DNA of 48,201 bases. Source: Chloroflexota bacterium (GTDB lineage: Bacteria > Chloroflexota > Dehalococcoidia > Lucifugimonadales > Lucifugimonadaceae). Of the stretch, positions 32,617 to 41,284 are shown one piece after another (position 1 is the first letter of the stretch; each line of letters opens with the position of its first letter). The stretch is from contig JAQBUH010000016.1 of assembly GCA_027624075.1 (NCBI GenBank), forward strand, positions 1 to 48,201, in the 5' to 3' direction. The notes under the pieces are model-generated. The model ran no database searches and was not told the DNA's origin. It saw only the letters and a program-made list of their open reading frames with translations. The position numbers and the translations under genes were made by a program.

Positions 32617-33835
32617 ATGGCAGACCTCTCACTTTCCGAAGCACGCCGGATAGCACTGGCGGCGCAGGGCTTCTCAACACCGCGCAACGGCGCGTCCGGG
32701 GGACAGCCGCCCGGCCTCGACGACCTGCGCCGTGTAATCAGCCACCTAAACCTGCTGCAGATCGACACCGTGAACGTGCTTGCGCGGGCGCACTACATGC
32801 CGGTCTATTCCCGGCTCGGGCCTTACGAGATCCGGCTGATAGACGACCTGGCTTACGTCCACAGGGAGCTCTTCGAGTACTGGGCCCACGCGGCGTCGTT
32901 CATCCCGATGCGGCTCTATCCGGTGCTCAAGCACCGCATGGTGACCCGCCGGGAGAAGTGGCTGGAGAAGGTGCGGACGGAGTATCCGGGCTTTGTGGAG
33001 CGTGTTCTCGACCAGGTGCGGGAGCGCGGTCCGATCTCGGTCTCGGACCTGGAGGATTCGGGCGGCCGGACAGGGCCGTGGTGGGGACTGAGCCGCGGCA
33101 AGATGGCGCTTGAGTGGCACTTCGACCGCGGCGCGATTGGCGTCCACTCCCGCCGCAACTTCACTCGCTACTACGACCTGCCGGAGAGGTTCGTGCCACA
33201 GGAGCAGCTCGACGCGGCGGTTCTCACGGAAGAGGAGGCGAACAGGGAGATGCTGCTGCTTTCGGCAAGGTCGCACGGTGTTGGGACGGAGACGGACCTT
33301 GCCGACTACTTCCGCATCAAGACCGGACCGGCGCGCAAGTTGTTGAAAGCGATGGTTGCTGACGGCGAGCTTGAAATGGTGCGCGTCGAGGGCTGGGACG
33401 CGCCGGCCTTTGTTCTGCCAGGGACCGATGTCCCGCCTCAGCGGGTAGAGGCGAGATCGGTCGTGAGCCCGTTCGACTCGCTGATCTGGGAGCGGGACCG
33501 CACCGAGCGGCTGTTCGGGATGCGGTACAGGATCGAGATCTATGTTCCGGCGCCGAAGCGGCAGTTCGGCTACTACGTGTTCCCGTTCCTGATGGACGAG
33601 GAGCTTGTCGCACGGGTGGACCTGAAGGCGGACAGGCAGGGCAAGCGATTGCTCGTGCAGGCGGCGCACCTTGAAGCCAGGAATCCCCAAAGAGACGCTG
33701 TGGCGGTGGCTGCGGCCCTGGGCGGATGAGCTTGCGTCCCTGGCGCGCTGGCTGGGGCTGGAGCGGGTTGTCATCGGCAGGAAGGGCGATCTTGCGGACG
33801 GTCTACGGAGAGCGGTCAAGACAGTGCGGGTTTGA
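32617..33835 (+). CDS. YcaQ-type DNA glycosylase (HTH_42 family), frameshifted near the 3' end
   Basis: The intact frame from ATG 32617 to 33729 has winged-helix repeats and the catalytic motif LLQIDTVNVLAR (Q48-x-D50) of the YcaQ/AlkZ glycosylases, which excise alkylated bases and unhook interstrand crosslinks. After VQAAHLE (33675) the frame gives unrelated residues, whereas the next frame gives PGIPKETLWRWLRPWADELA and then RWLGLERVVIGRKGDLADGL, the expected family C-terminus, ending at TGA 33833-33835. One extra base in CTTGAAGCCAGG (about 33673-33676) explains this. Sequencing error, a young mutation or slippage are all possible. The residue count with correction is about 405, normal for the family. 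Confidence 0.78.
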
Positions 33836-34035
33836 AGCCGGCGTTGGCTGCGCAGGTTACCCTTGCCATCCTGCGCTGCGAGCGGCGCTCCATTCCAGCC
33901 GACCGCCTCAATAAAAAATTACCCGCGCCAGTTGACCGGGCTGGGCGATGAGGACAATATATCGGCAGCGCGGCAGGGCATGGATTTGCAGATCGCAGCC
34001 CGCCGAAAATTCCGGCTGAAACCCGGATGAATCCC

Positions 34036-34045
34036 GGTTTAAACC
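34036..34045. promoter_or_regulatory. Candidate operator palindrome before the sugar-acid cluster
   Basis: GGTTTAAACC is a perfect 10-base palindrome 45 bases before the mannonate dehydratase start, in a 255-base gap with little else. It could be a repressor site, but short palindromes arise by chance. Confidence 0.25.
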
Positions 34046-34090
34046 CAGACAACACGGGCCCGCGAGCGGCCCGATGAACGGAGATAAAGC

Positions 34091-35107
34091 ATGTACGTGG
34101 GAACTCAGGTTGGCGCAAGGGACGACCATGACTTTGCGATGTGGGCGCAGCTTGGCGTCAACAACGTCTGCTCCGACCCGCCCGGCGAGACGCACACATG
34201 GACGGTGGACGACTTGAAGCGCCACAGGGAGAAGCTTGAGTCTTACGGCATCACGCTGGACATGGTGCAACTCCCGCTCAGCTCAACGCCGTTGGACCGC
34301 TCGCAGAGCCCGAACATCATGCTCGGGAAGAGCCCTGAGCGTGACCGGGAGATCGAGTCTGTGCAGAAGCTGATCCGCAACATCGGCGAGGCGGGAATCC
34401 CCGCCGCCAAGTACAACATGAACATCATCGGCATCCCGCGCTCGGAGCGGGAGAAGGGCCGCGGCGGCTCGTCCAACTCGACGTTCCGCTGGTCAAAGAT
34501 GGACCAGGATGAGGCGCCGGGTTTCTGGGGAGTTGTGGACGAGGATGACAACTGGGAGCGCATCGACTACTTCCTGGAGCGAGTCGTCCCGGTTGCCGAA
34601 GAGGCGAAAGTGCGACTCGCCTGCCACCCGCACGACCCGTACACGCCTCCGGGCTATCGCGGGGTGACGCGGGTGCTCGGGACCGTCGAAGGCATGAAGC
34701 GTTTCGTGCAGATGCGCGAGAGTCCGTATCACGGGCTGAACTTCTGCCAGGGCACGGTTTCGGAGATGCTGGACGACCCCGGCGAGGAGATCTATGACGT
34801 TATCCGCTGGTTCGGGTCGCGGGAGAAGATCTTCAATGTGCACTTCCGCAACATCAGGGGCGGGAAGCTGAACTTCATGGAGTCGTTCCCTGACGAGGGA
34901 GCGGTGAACATGGTGCGGGCAGCGAAGACGTACCAGGAGGTTGGCTACAAGTACATGCTGATGCCGGACCACGTGCCGCACATTGACTCGCCCGACCCTT
35001 CAGGCACGGCGTTTGCGTTCTGCTACGGATACATCACAGCGGTGTTGCAGGCGCTTGACGAGCCTCGCAAGCAGGGCTGGACCTTCAAGGACATGCCGAG
35101 AGGGTAA
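34091..35107 (+). CDS. uxuA: Mannonate dehydratase (UxuA family)
   Basis: A 338-residue TIM-barrel metalloenzyme that dehydrates D-mannonate to 2-keto-3-deoxygluconate in glucuronate breakdown. The metal ligands known for the family line up with His179 (ACHPHDP), Cys219 (FCQGT), His251 (NVHFRNIRG) and Asp293 (MPDHVPH). Length is slightly short of E. coli UxuA (394) but usual for the shorter subgroup. GGAGATAAAGC precedes the ATG. It begins a plus-strand run with an enolase-superfamily enzyme and a hydroxyacid dehydrogenase. No kinase, aldolase or transporter is adjoining. Confidence 0.85.
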   Translation: MYVGTQVGARDDHDFAMWAQLGVNNVCSDPPGETHTWTVDDLKRHREKLESYGITLDMVQLPLSSTPLDRSQSPNIMLGKSPERDREIESVQKLIRNIGEAGIPAAKYNMNIIGIPRSEREKGRGGSSNSTFRWSKMDQDEAPGFWGVVDEDDNWERIDYFLERVVPVAEEAKVRLACHPHDPYTPPGYRGVTRVLGTVEGMKRFVQMRESPYHGLNFCQGTVSEMLDDPGEEIYDVIRWFGSREKIFNVHFRNIRGGKLNFMESFPDEGAVNMVRAAKTYQEVGYKYMLMPDHVPHIDSPDPSGTAFAFCYGYITAVLQALDEPRKQGWTFKDMPRG

Positions 35108-35250
35108 TTCTCTAGTTTCTGGAATGCGTCCGATTCAAGAAAGATTGTTATCAAGAGTCGGTTGTGAGTATGAGAATTATTGTCGGCCAACCAGTTTGAG
35201 CTCGATTTATGTGGTTGTTTAGCGCACGCGTCGAGACCACAGGACAATAA

Positions 35251-36330
35251 ATGAAGATCACGGACGTTAGGGCCTACCCGCTCAAGACGCGGACCGCGCT
35301 CGTGCGCGTCTTCACAGACGAGGGCATCGAGGGCATTGGCGAGTGCTCGCCGATGAACGTGCCCATCATGTGTCACTTCGTCGAGCAAGCTCTCAAGCCG
35401 ATCATCGTCGGCAAGGACCCGATGGACGTCGAGCAGCTGTGGAACGATATGTTCATGCGCACATACAAGCTCGGCGTCATGGGCACTCAGCCTTCGTGCA
35501 TCTCGGGTGTCGACATCGCGCTCTGGGACATCCGCGGCAAGGCGACCAACATGCCGATATACAAACTGCTTGGCGGCGCAGCTCGCACGCGGTTCCGCAT
35601 GTACAAGAGCATCGGTGGAGGCGCTCCGCTCGCCGCCGAGGAGATGCTCGAGCGCGTGCGGCAGGCGCATGAAGAAGGTTACACAGCGATCAAGATCCGC
35701 ATGGACTGGGGACCGTACAGGCAGGACGCGGACCCGGAAAAGGACCTGCGGATGTTCCAGCTTGCCAGGGAGTTCCTGCCGGACTCAACACCGCTCAGCT
35801 TCGACGCAAACAACGGATACTCGGTCTCGACGGCAATCAGGCAGGGCAGGGCGTTTGAGCAGCTCGGGATCTACCACTTCGAAGAGCCTGTGCCGCAGTA
35901 CGACTACGAGGGCATCAAGCGGGTGGCCGATGCCCTGGACGTGCCGGTTTCGGCGGGTGAGCACGAGTACACTCGCTGGCAGATGCGAGACCTGCTTTTG
36001 CAGGGGGCGCCGGATATCTTGCAGCCGGACGTTGTGAAGTGTTGCGGCATCACGGAGATGAAGCGGATTGTGACGCTTGCCGAGACCTTCGACAGGTCGA
36101 CTCTTCCGCACCAGACGCAGCCGACTATCGGCACGCTGGCGAGCCTGCATGTGTGCGCAACCTCGCCGCAGTCGAGCCGGCCGCACGAGTTCTCGGGCGA
36201 ACGCCCTGAGCTCAATGAGCTGTTCGAGGAGCCGGTGCTTCTGGAGGACGGCTTTATGCAGATTCCCGACCGTCCGGGGCTGGGACTCGTGATCAACGAA
36301 GAGCGGCTGGCGTCGCTTATTGCAGAGTAA
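35251..36330 (+). CDS. Mandelate racemase/muconate lactonizing-type enzyme (enolase superfamily)
   Basis: A 359-residue enolase-superfamily protein. Candidate catalytic residues are Lys148-x-Arg150 in AIKIRMDWG, metal ligands Asp185 (SFDANNGY), Glu211 (FEEPVP) and Glu237 (AGEHEY), and His287 in LPHQTQPTIG. The K-x-R rather than K-x-K end of the third strand is seen in some sugar-acid dehydratases and cycloisomerases. The 143 bases ahead of it are AT-rich and may hold its own promoter; AGGA lies before the ATG. It shares only the fold and motif order with the enzyme at 6267, so the two likely differ in substrate. Confidence 0.85.
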   Translation: MKITDVRAYPLKTRTALVRVFTDEGIEGIGECSPMNVPIMCHFVEQALKPIIVGKDPMDVEQLWNDMFMRTYKLGVMGTQPSCISGVDIALWDIRGKATNMPIYKLLGGAARTRFRMYKSIGGGAPLAAEEMLERVRQAHEEGYTAIKIRMDWGPYRQDADPEKDLRMFQLAREFLPDSTPLSFDANNGYSVSTAIRQGRAFEQLGIYHFEEPVPQYDYEGIKRVADALDVPVSAGEHEYTRWQMRDLLLQGAPDILQPDVVKCCGITEMKRIVTLAETFDRSTLPHQTQPTIGTLASLHVCATSPQSSRPHEFSGERPELNELFEEPVLLEDGFMQIPDRPGLGLVINEERLASLIAE

Positions 36331-36384
36331 GCAGCGGGGCGGGCTGCTGCCTCAGAATTTTCTAGTGACCGGGAGACGCTGCTC

Positions 36385-37374
36385 ATGGCAAATGGCGTAA
36401 AGATCGCAGTGCTGGACGATTACGTTCATTTCGCGGAGGGCGCGGCCGACTGGGCCTCACTGCCAGGCGCGCAGATCGACTTCTTCTACGACACGTTGCT
36501 GGACCAGGACGCGCTCGTGAAGCGTCTTGCTCCTTATGAGGTACTTGTCACGACCCGCGAGCGGACCCGCTTCCCGCGTGGAGTCCTTGAGCGATTGCCA
36601 AACCTGCGTCTGATCGCGGGGACAGGCGGCAGGCAGGCGAATGTTGACATGGACGCCGCCAGCGAGCTTGGAATCGTCGTCTGCATAACGAGGGGCGGAC
36701 CAACGCGAGGCAACTCGACCGCTGAGCTTGCGTGGGCGCTTGTCCTTGGGGTCACGCGGCACATCGCATGGGAGGACAGGCAGATGCGTGAGGGCCGCTG
36801 GCAGACGCGGCTCGCCGAAGGGCTTGGCGGGAGGATGCTCGGCATTCTCGGGATGGGAAGGCTCGGGACTCAGATCGCAAAGTACGGGAACTTCTTCGAC
36901 ATGGACGTGATCGCCTGGGGGCCGACGCTCAACGCGCAGCGCGCCGCGGCAAACGGCGTCGAGTTCGTCTCGTGGGACGAGCTGTTCTCCCGCTCAGACG
37001 TGCTCTCGATACACGTCCCGCTGACTGACATGAGCCGCGGCTGGGTGACGGCACGCGAGTTCGGGCTGATGAAGGAGTCTGCATTCCTGGTCAACACCGC
37101 ACGCGGTCCGATAGTTGATGAGGCGGCGCTGCTGGACGCGCTCAGGAACGGCCGGATCGCGGGCGCGGCGCTCGACGTGTACGATGTCGAGCCGTTGCCT
37201 GCCAATCATCCGCTGCTATCGCTCGACAACGTCCTGCTGGCGCCGCACCTGGGCTATTCGACCGGTGGCACACTGCGTAACTTCTTCGCTGAGTCGGTCA
37301 AGAACGTGGCCGCCTGGATGCAGGGCGCGCCGGTCAACGTGCTCAATGAAGAGGTGCTGAGCAAGCGCCGGTGA
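36385..37374 (+). CDS. D-2-hydroxyacid dehydrogenase
   Basis: A 329-residue NAD(P)-dependent dehydrogenase. The nucleotide loop is GILGMGRLG (about 151-159), with the catalytic Arg in NTARGPIVDE, Glu in DVEPLP and His in APHLGYST. ERLPNLRLIAGTGGRQANVD is the substrate-domain hinge. It begins 54 bases after the enolase-superfamily gene. As with the dehydrogenase at 3488 near the first such enzyme, an acid dehydratase and a hydroxyacid dehydrogenase occur side by side, which points to joint handling of sugar acids. Confidence 0.87.
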   Translation: MANGVKIAVLDDYVHFAEGAADWASLPGAQIDFFYDTLLDQDALVKRLAPYEVLVTTRERTRFPRGVLERLPNLRLIAGTGGRQANVDMDAASELGIVVCITRGGPTRGNSTAELAWALVLGVTRHIAWEDRQMREGRWQTRLAEGLGGRMLGILGMGRLGTQIAKYGNFFDMDVIAWGPTLNAQRAAANGVEFVSWDELFSRSDVLSIHVPLTDMSRGWVTAREFGLMKESAFLVNTARGPIVDEAALLDALRNGRIAGAALDVYDVEPLPANHPLLSLDNVLLAPHLGYSTGGTLRNFFAESVKNVAAWMQGAPVNVLNEEVLSKRR

Positions 37375-37468
37375 CGCCTGTCTCAAGTGCGCTCCAGCAC
37401 AGTCGCGGGCGTGATTGTCAGCTGGCGGCGCGACTGACTAATGCCCGGACGAATGCGCACACGCCATG

Positions 37469-38366
37469 TCAGGCGGTGATACCACTGTTCGCGCCAAACA
37501 CCGGCGCGTGGTCACGAGCAAACTCGGTCACCGTCCTGGGCGGACGGCCCATGAGCCGCTCGAAGTCGTCCGTAACGAAGTCGCCGACGCCAACGCTGAA
37601 CGCCTTGAAGTAGGCGATGTACTCATCAACGAGCCACCTGTCCATGCCCGCGGCCAGCATCCCGTCTCTGGCCGCTTCTGGCGGGACATCAACGTAGGTT
37701 ACCTTCTTGCCAATGGCGTCCGAGATTGCCTCGGCGGCGTCTGCGATCGAAATCGACTTCGGTCCGGTTATGGTGACAGTCTCGCCCAGGTGATCGCCGC
37801 CGGCCAGGACCTTAACGACGGCCTCGGCAACGTCTCGCAGGTCCGCCATCCCCAACCGGCCCTCTCCGAATGGCATGTAGATCGCCGAGTCTGAGGCGAT
37901 CGTGGGCGTTGAGGCCAGCAGGTTCTGCATGAAGTGATGCGGACGAACAATGGTGTACGGCATTTCCGACACCGCCAGCGCCGCGTCAGCCTTTATGTGT
38001 TGCTCGTTTGAATATATCTCGAGATCGCCCGTGTCCAGAGCTCCCGTGTACCTGACGAGGTGGCCCACTCCGGCGCTCCGGGCTGCGTTGACACCGTTGA
38101 TCGCCTGCTCGGCGGCCTGCGGGCAAACTGACGTGACCAGGAAGACAGAGTCGATGCCTTCGAATGCAGGCGCGAGGGATTCCGGGTTGTTTAAGTCAGC
38201 GATGACCACCTCCGCTCCGGCCTCTCGCAGCCCCTCCCTTTTTCTTCGCTACGCACCAGGCATCTGACGGTCTCACTGCTACTCAGCAGCGACGAGGTTA
38301 CGAGACTTCCCGTGTGCCTGTTGCCCCCACCACGAGGAAGCTCTTTCCGGTAGATGTGCTGTTCAT
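37469..38366 (-). pseudogene. NmrA-like NAD(P)-binding protein with two frameshifts
   Basis: The N-terminus starts at ATG 38366 (after TGGAGGAT) with MNSTSTGKSFLVVGATGT, the dinucleotide loop of NmrA/atypical SDR proteins, then a stop follows. Other frames carry the continuation: SLVTSSLLSSSETVRCLVRS (frame 2), then, past GAAGAAAAAGGGAGGGG, GLREAGAEVVIADLNNPESL into the long intact frame ending at 37469 with the usual FLVTSV and YTIVRPHHFMQNL. Two indels, one by a G run and one in an A/G run, would restore a normal protein of about 299 residues. Homopolymer indels suggest sequencing error as strongly as decay. A good divergent promoter still drives it. Confidence 0.75.
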
Positions 38367-38463
38367 GTCAATATCCTCCATGCCGTTTCCCGGTATCGAT
38401 CCAGGGCCGACTACGGGTCTCCTAACCAGTTGAGTCCAGTGACAGCGACCCGTGCTGACCGGA

Positions 38464-38508
38464 ACTTTAGTCGACATTACTTTACATGTCAACTATTGAG
38501 CATATAAG
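38464..38508. promoter_or_regulatory. Back-to-back promoters with a MarR-type operator
   Basis: Plus strand: TTTACA (38481-38486), 16 bases, TATAAG (38503-38508), leading to the MarR gene. Minus strand: TTGACA (38492-38487), 17 bases, TAAAGT (38469-38464), leading to the NmrA-like gene. An inverted repeat TCGACAT (38471-38477) / ATGTCAA (38486-38492), 6 of 7 pairing, covers the minus -35 and abuts the plus -35. A repressor bound there would shut off both genes. Confidence 0.65.
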
Positions 38509-38528
38509 GGATATGGTAAAGTCTCACC

Positions 38529-38972
38529 ATGAGCGATCCACTGAATACCGATGAGGTGAAGGTCTGGAAGATGTTTCTCAGGGCGCATGCCGCGCTGATG
38601 AGGGTGATGGACTCCCGGCTCCAGCAGTCGCACGGCATGTCGATGACCTGGATGGATATCCTGGTGCAGCTTTCGCTCGCTGAGAAACAGCGCCTGACCC
38701 ACACCAGGCTGAGCGAGCGCGTTCTGCTGACCGGAGGCGGAACGACCCGCGCCGTTGACCGCATGGCTGAGGCAGGGCTTGTCGTGCGCAGGGCGTCACG
38801 CAAGGACCGGCGCACATCGTTCGTCGTGCTCACGGATAAAGGCGCCGCTGCACTGAGGGAGATGACGTCGGGTCAGCTTGACGCTATCGAAGAGCTATTT
38901 TCGAGGCACCTGCGGAAAGACGATATCCCTGTGATACGCGCCTTTTTCGAGCGAGTGCTCGGCGAGGAGTGA
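38529..38972 (+). CDS. MarR family transcriptional regulator
   Basis: 147 residues with the MarR winged helix: recognition region TRLSERVLLTGGGTTRAVDR (about 58-77), then GLVVRRASRKDRRTSFVVLT, whose wing D-R-R is typical. Such regulators usually repress themselves and a divergent gene, releasing DNA on binding a phenolic or other small ligand. Here the divergent gene is the NmrA-like oxidoreductase, with a palindrome placed between the two promoters. Confidence 0.87.
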   Translation: MSDPLNTDEVKVWKMFLRAHAALMRVMDSRLQQSHGMSMTWMDILVQLSLAEKQRLTHTRLSERVLLTGGGTTRAVDRMAEAGLVVRRASRKDRRTSFVVLTDKGAAALREMTSGQLDAIEELFSRHLRKDDIPVIRAFFERVLGEE

Positions 38973-39077
38973 CGAACGAGCGCTGCGGCACGCCAATCTC
39001 GAAAAGAGCCGCCTGTTCCTGCCAGTGTCCGTTCTATCCATGCGACAGAGACTGGCGATGCGTTCTGGCCGCGAGCC

Positions 39078-40052
39078 TCAGTTGGCGTTCGGGATTACCA
39101 GTACCGGGTAACCGGCGTTGCGGATGATCTTGTCCGTAGCCGAGCCTCGCAGCCAGCGCCTTACGCTGATCCCGCCATGCTCTGCGACAGCAATCATCGG
39201 ATGGTCGAACTGGTCCGCGTACAGGATGACCTCATCGTCGACATGGCCTGCGGCAACGCTCGTCTCGACCTCGCCGCCGATGCGTTCCTTTAGCTGTTTC
39301 AGATAGCTCTCAGCATGCTCCCTGCGCCTGCCGCGGTCCCGGCTGAGCACGTGGACAAGTGCGACCTTAGCGCCGATCTTGCCTGCCAGCTTGACCGCCG
39401 GATCTACGCATGCCTCGGACTCAGCCGAGCCGTCTACTGCGATGACGATCGTGTCCGGATTGACAGAGACAGCCTTTGCCAGCCCTTCCATCGGCTTGAA
39501 GACGATCACCGGCATGGGAGAGGCTGCGATGACGCGATTGGTCGTGCTGCCCAGCATGCCCCGCTCCCAGAACATGTTGGACCGGGCGGACATCGCAATC
39601 ATGGTGGCGCCACTCTTGATGGCCTCTTCGGCTATCTCGATGTCAGCGTTGCCGAAGCCGAGACGCGTCTCAGTCTGGACGCCCATCTTCTCAAGCTTCT
39701 TCTCTACGCTCAAAAGGTACTCAGTTGTGCTGCGGTTTGCCTCGTCCAGCGCCCCCGCCTCGTCAGCCGACAGGTCGGAAGGCGAGCCGATCGGCGCCAT
39801 CCACGCCATTCCTGTGATGCCGCCTGTGCCTCGGTGCGCCATGTTCATTCCGGTGCCGCCGTCACTTGTGCCCGTGTCGCGGGCCGCAAGTTCGCCTTCG
39901 CCCGCGGTCTCTGTGATGTCCAGATCTTCCGGGTCGATGATCGAAAGCAGGGTCACCTGGAACCCGCCCGCTTTCGCAAATTCGCCAACGAATGGCACAA
40001 CCTGTTCAGCGTATTCACTGCGGTCCAGCGGTACCAGGATCTTCTCGGCCAT
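39078..40052 (-). CDS. Two-domain universal stress protein with Met/Gly-rich insert
   Basis: A 325-residue protein with tandem Usp folds (about 1-187 and 188-325). ATP-type motifs occur in both: SARSNMFWERGMLGSTTNRV in the first and AEHGGISVRRWLRGSATDKI in the second. The first domain carries an unusual insert between strand 2 and helix 2 (about 45-92), rich in Thr, Gly and Met (GTGMNMAHRGTGGITGMAWM). The ATG at 40052 (MAEKILVPLD) is used; an upstream extension in frame is not family-like. It lies 134 bases downstream of the heme-protein gene on the same strand. Confidence 0.85.
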   Translation of the reverse strand: MAEKILVPLDRSEYAEQVVPFVGEFAKAGGFQVTLLSIIDPEDLDITETAGEGELAARDTGTSDGGTGMNMAHRGTGGITGMAWMAPIGSPSDLSADEAGALDEANRSTTEYLLSVEKKLEKMGVQTETRLGFGNADIEIAEEAIKSGATMIAMSARSNMFWERGMLGSTTNRVIAASPMPVIVFKPMEGLAKAVSVNPDTIVIAVDGSAESEACVDPAVKLAGKIGAKVALVHVLSRDRGRRREHAESYLKQLKERIGGEVETSVAAGHVDDEVILYADQFDHPMIAVAEHGGISVRRWLRGSATDKIIRNAGYPVLVIPNAN

Positions 40053-40186
40053 GTTCACGCTCCAAGTATTTTCAGTTGGCGGGAAGTAAACATGCCCCGC
40101 GGGGATCAGGTTGGCTCTCGTTTGGCGGACAATGTGTCTACTTTGCCGCAAGAGACCGGTGCGGCAGGGGCGCAGGTCAAGTGAGG

Positions 40187-40672
40187 TCAGTCCCGTTCGC
40201 CAGAGTCGCGGTCCTGCGTCTCGCCGGCTCCGAAGGTCAGGCGGAGCCCGGCGATCAACTCGTCCTTCTCATCGTTGCTGATCCGGTCCCAGGAGCGAAA
40301 CTTGTATGCCAGAGGAGGCATCTCGCCTTCGACGACCGATTCAACGATGTCGTCCGTTTCCTGGACCCGGTTCCAATCGGAGAAGTTCAGTTTATCGCGG
40401 CCTTCGTCAACGTCTTTTTGTACGAGCCACGAGACCGGGGCGATGCTTGAGTACCACGGCCAGTGCGTCTCGTTGCTGTGGCAGGCGTAGCAAGCCTTGA
40501 CCGCCAGCTCGCGGGTGCGCGGGCTGTCCCACTGGACGTCAGCCAGCACAGGCGGATTGTCATGGTCGCGGCCGTATGGCACTAACTGGAGGGCGATGAA
40601 CACGATAATCAGGAGCGCGGCTGTGCCTGCGAGCACTCGCCGCACCGGTAATCGAGCGAGCAAGTTGGTCAT
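40187..40672 (-). CDS. Membrane-anchored c-type heme protein (Haem_bd family)
   Basis: 161 residues. One N-terminal helix (VLAGTAALLIIVFIALQLV, about 13-31) anchors it, with the rest outside. A single heme c site C-x2-C-H occurs in ACYACHSNETHWPWY (about 59-73), and SWLVQKDVDEGRDKLNFSDW matches the haem-binding family PF14376. EGEMPPLAYK may supply the distal methionine. These proteins take part in periplasmic electron transfer, partners unknown. Cytochrome c maturation genes are not in the window. Confidence 0.87.
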   Translation of the reverse strand: MTNLLARLPVRRVLAGTAALLIIVFIALQLVPYGRDHDNPPVLADVQWDSPRTRELAVKACYACHSNETHWPWYSSIAPVSWLVQKDVDEGRDKLNFSDWNRVQETDDIVESVVEGEMPPLAYKFRSWDRISNDEKDELIAGLRLTFGAGETQDRDSGERD

Positions 40673-40855
40673 GTTCTTAGCCGCTCCGGACAGAGAGTGT
40701 CAGCCGGTTGCAGCCGCCATTTGCAACCAGGAGTCGGCGCGGTCCGGACGAGCGCCGGACGGAGGGACACGGGCATTTGCGCCGCGCTGCCTTCAATGAT
40801 GCTGAACGCGGCGTGTAGATCGAAGCAGTAACCCGCGAGGTTTGTGTGAGGCTGC

Positions 40856-40951
40856 GAGGGAATAGCGTGCTTCGGCTACCTCGACTATTACAAAGACGAA
40901 CGTCCACACGGCGGCATCAGAGGGGTAACCCTGGCCTCAAGACTGATAACG
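40856..40951 (+). pseudogene. Scrap of a DDE transposase C-terminus (IS3/IS481-like)
   Basis: About 30 residues, FGYLDYYKDERPHGGIRGVT plus LASRLI, resemble the end of integrase-core transposases (typically YLxYYNxERPHxxLGGxTPAxRL). Both flanks lack further homology, and no terminal repeats are seen. The remainder of the gap 40673-41023 holds no gene; two direct copies of CCAATCAGG occur at 41011-41028, one overlapping the stop of the selenoprotein gene on the other strand. Confidence 0.5.
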
Positions 40952-41023
40952 TCCGTGGGAGCTACAGCTAGAGCCGGAACTCGAACACGGAGTCTGGCAA
41001 GGCCAGTCGGCCAATCAGGCCAA

Positions 41024-41284
41024 TCAGGCCAGGCGGTTCAAGATCGTTGCCTTGATCTCCTTGGCATCGTTCAACTCCGGGTATCTGCCGATGGAGCCCT
41101 TGTCGAACACCACCTCGCCGTCCAGCTTGACCTCGAATATCCCGGCAGCGCCCGGCGTCAACGTCAGCGCAATCTTGTTGCCGCCCGCAGCGTATATCTC
41201 GCCCCCCATCCAGAGGGCCACACCGTGGTAGCCTCAAGGCACGCAGTAGGTGATCTCCGCCTGTATCCGATTTTCGTCAGCCAT
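41024..41284 (-). CDS. SelW/SelT/SelH (Rdx) family selenoprotein, TGA = selenocysteine
   Basis: From ATG 41284 (AGAGGG in front) the frame gives MADENRIQAEITYCVP, then TGA (41236-41234), then GYHGVALWMGGEIYAAGG and onward to TGA at 41026-41024: 86 residues. Reading the TGA as selenocysteine yields C14-V-P-U17, the CxxU redox motif of the thioredoxin-fold Rdx family, and the rest fits too (LTPGAAGIFEVKLDGEVVFD and GRYPELNDAKEI). Homologs with CxxC are common. Automatic callers would start at an internal codon and lose the active site. A SECIS-like hairpin lies 15 bases after the TGA. Function: probable thiol/selenol redox protein. Substitution of Trp at this site would break the motif, so recoding is favoured. 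Confidence 0.78.
41201..41236 (-). promoter_or_regulatory. Candidate bacterial SECIS element
   Basis: On the minus strand, 15 bases after the TGA, GCCCTC (41218-41213) pairs with GGGGGC (41206-41201) in six pairs including one U-G, around the loop TGGATG. The loop has G at its second position and lies about 21 bases from the TGA, consistent with what is known of bacterial SECIS hairpins that bind SelB. Confidence 0.6.

Noticed and set aside
41234-41236. TGA in the SelW-like gene as an ordinary nonsense mutation
   Set aside because: It falls exactly at the Sec/Cys position of CxxU/CxxC, with a SECIS-like hairpin at the right distance; chance placement is unlikely, although not excluded.
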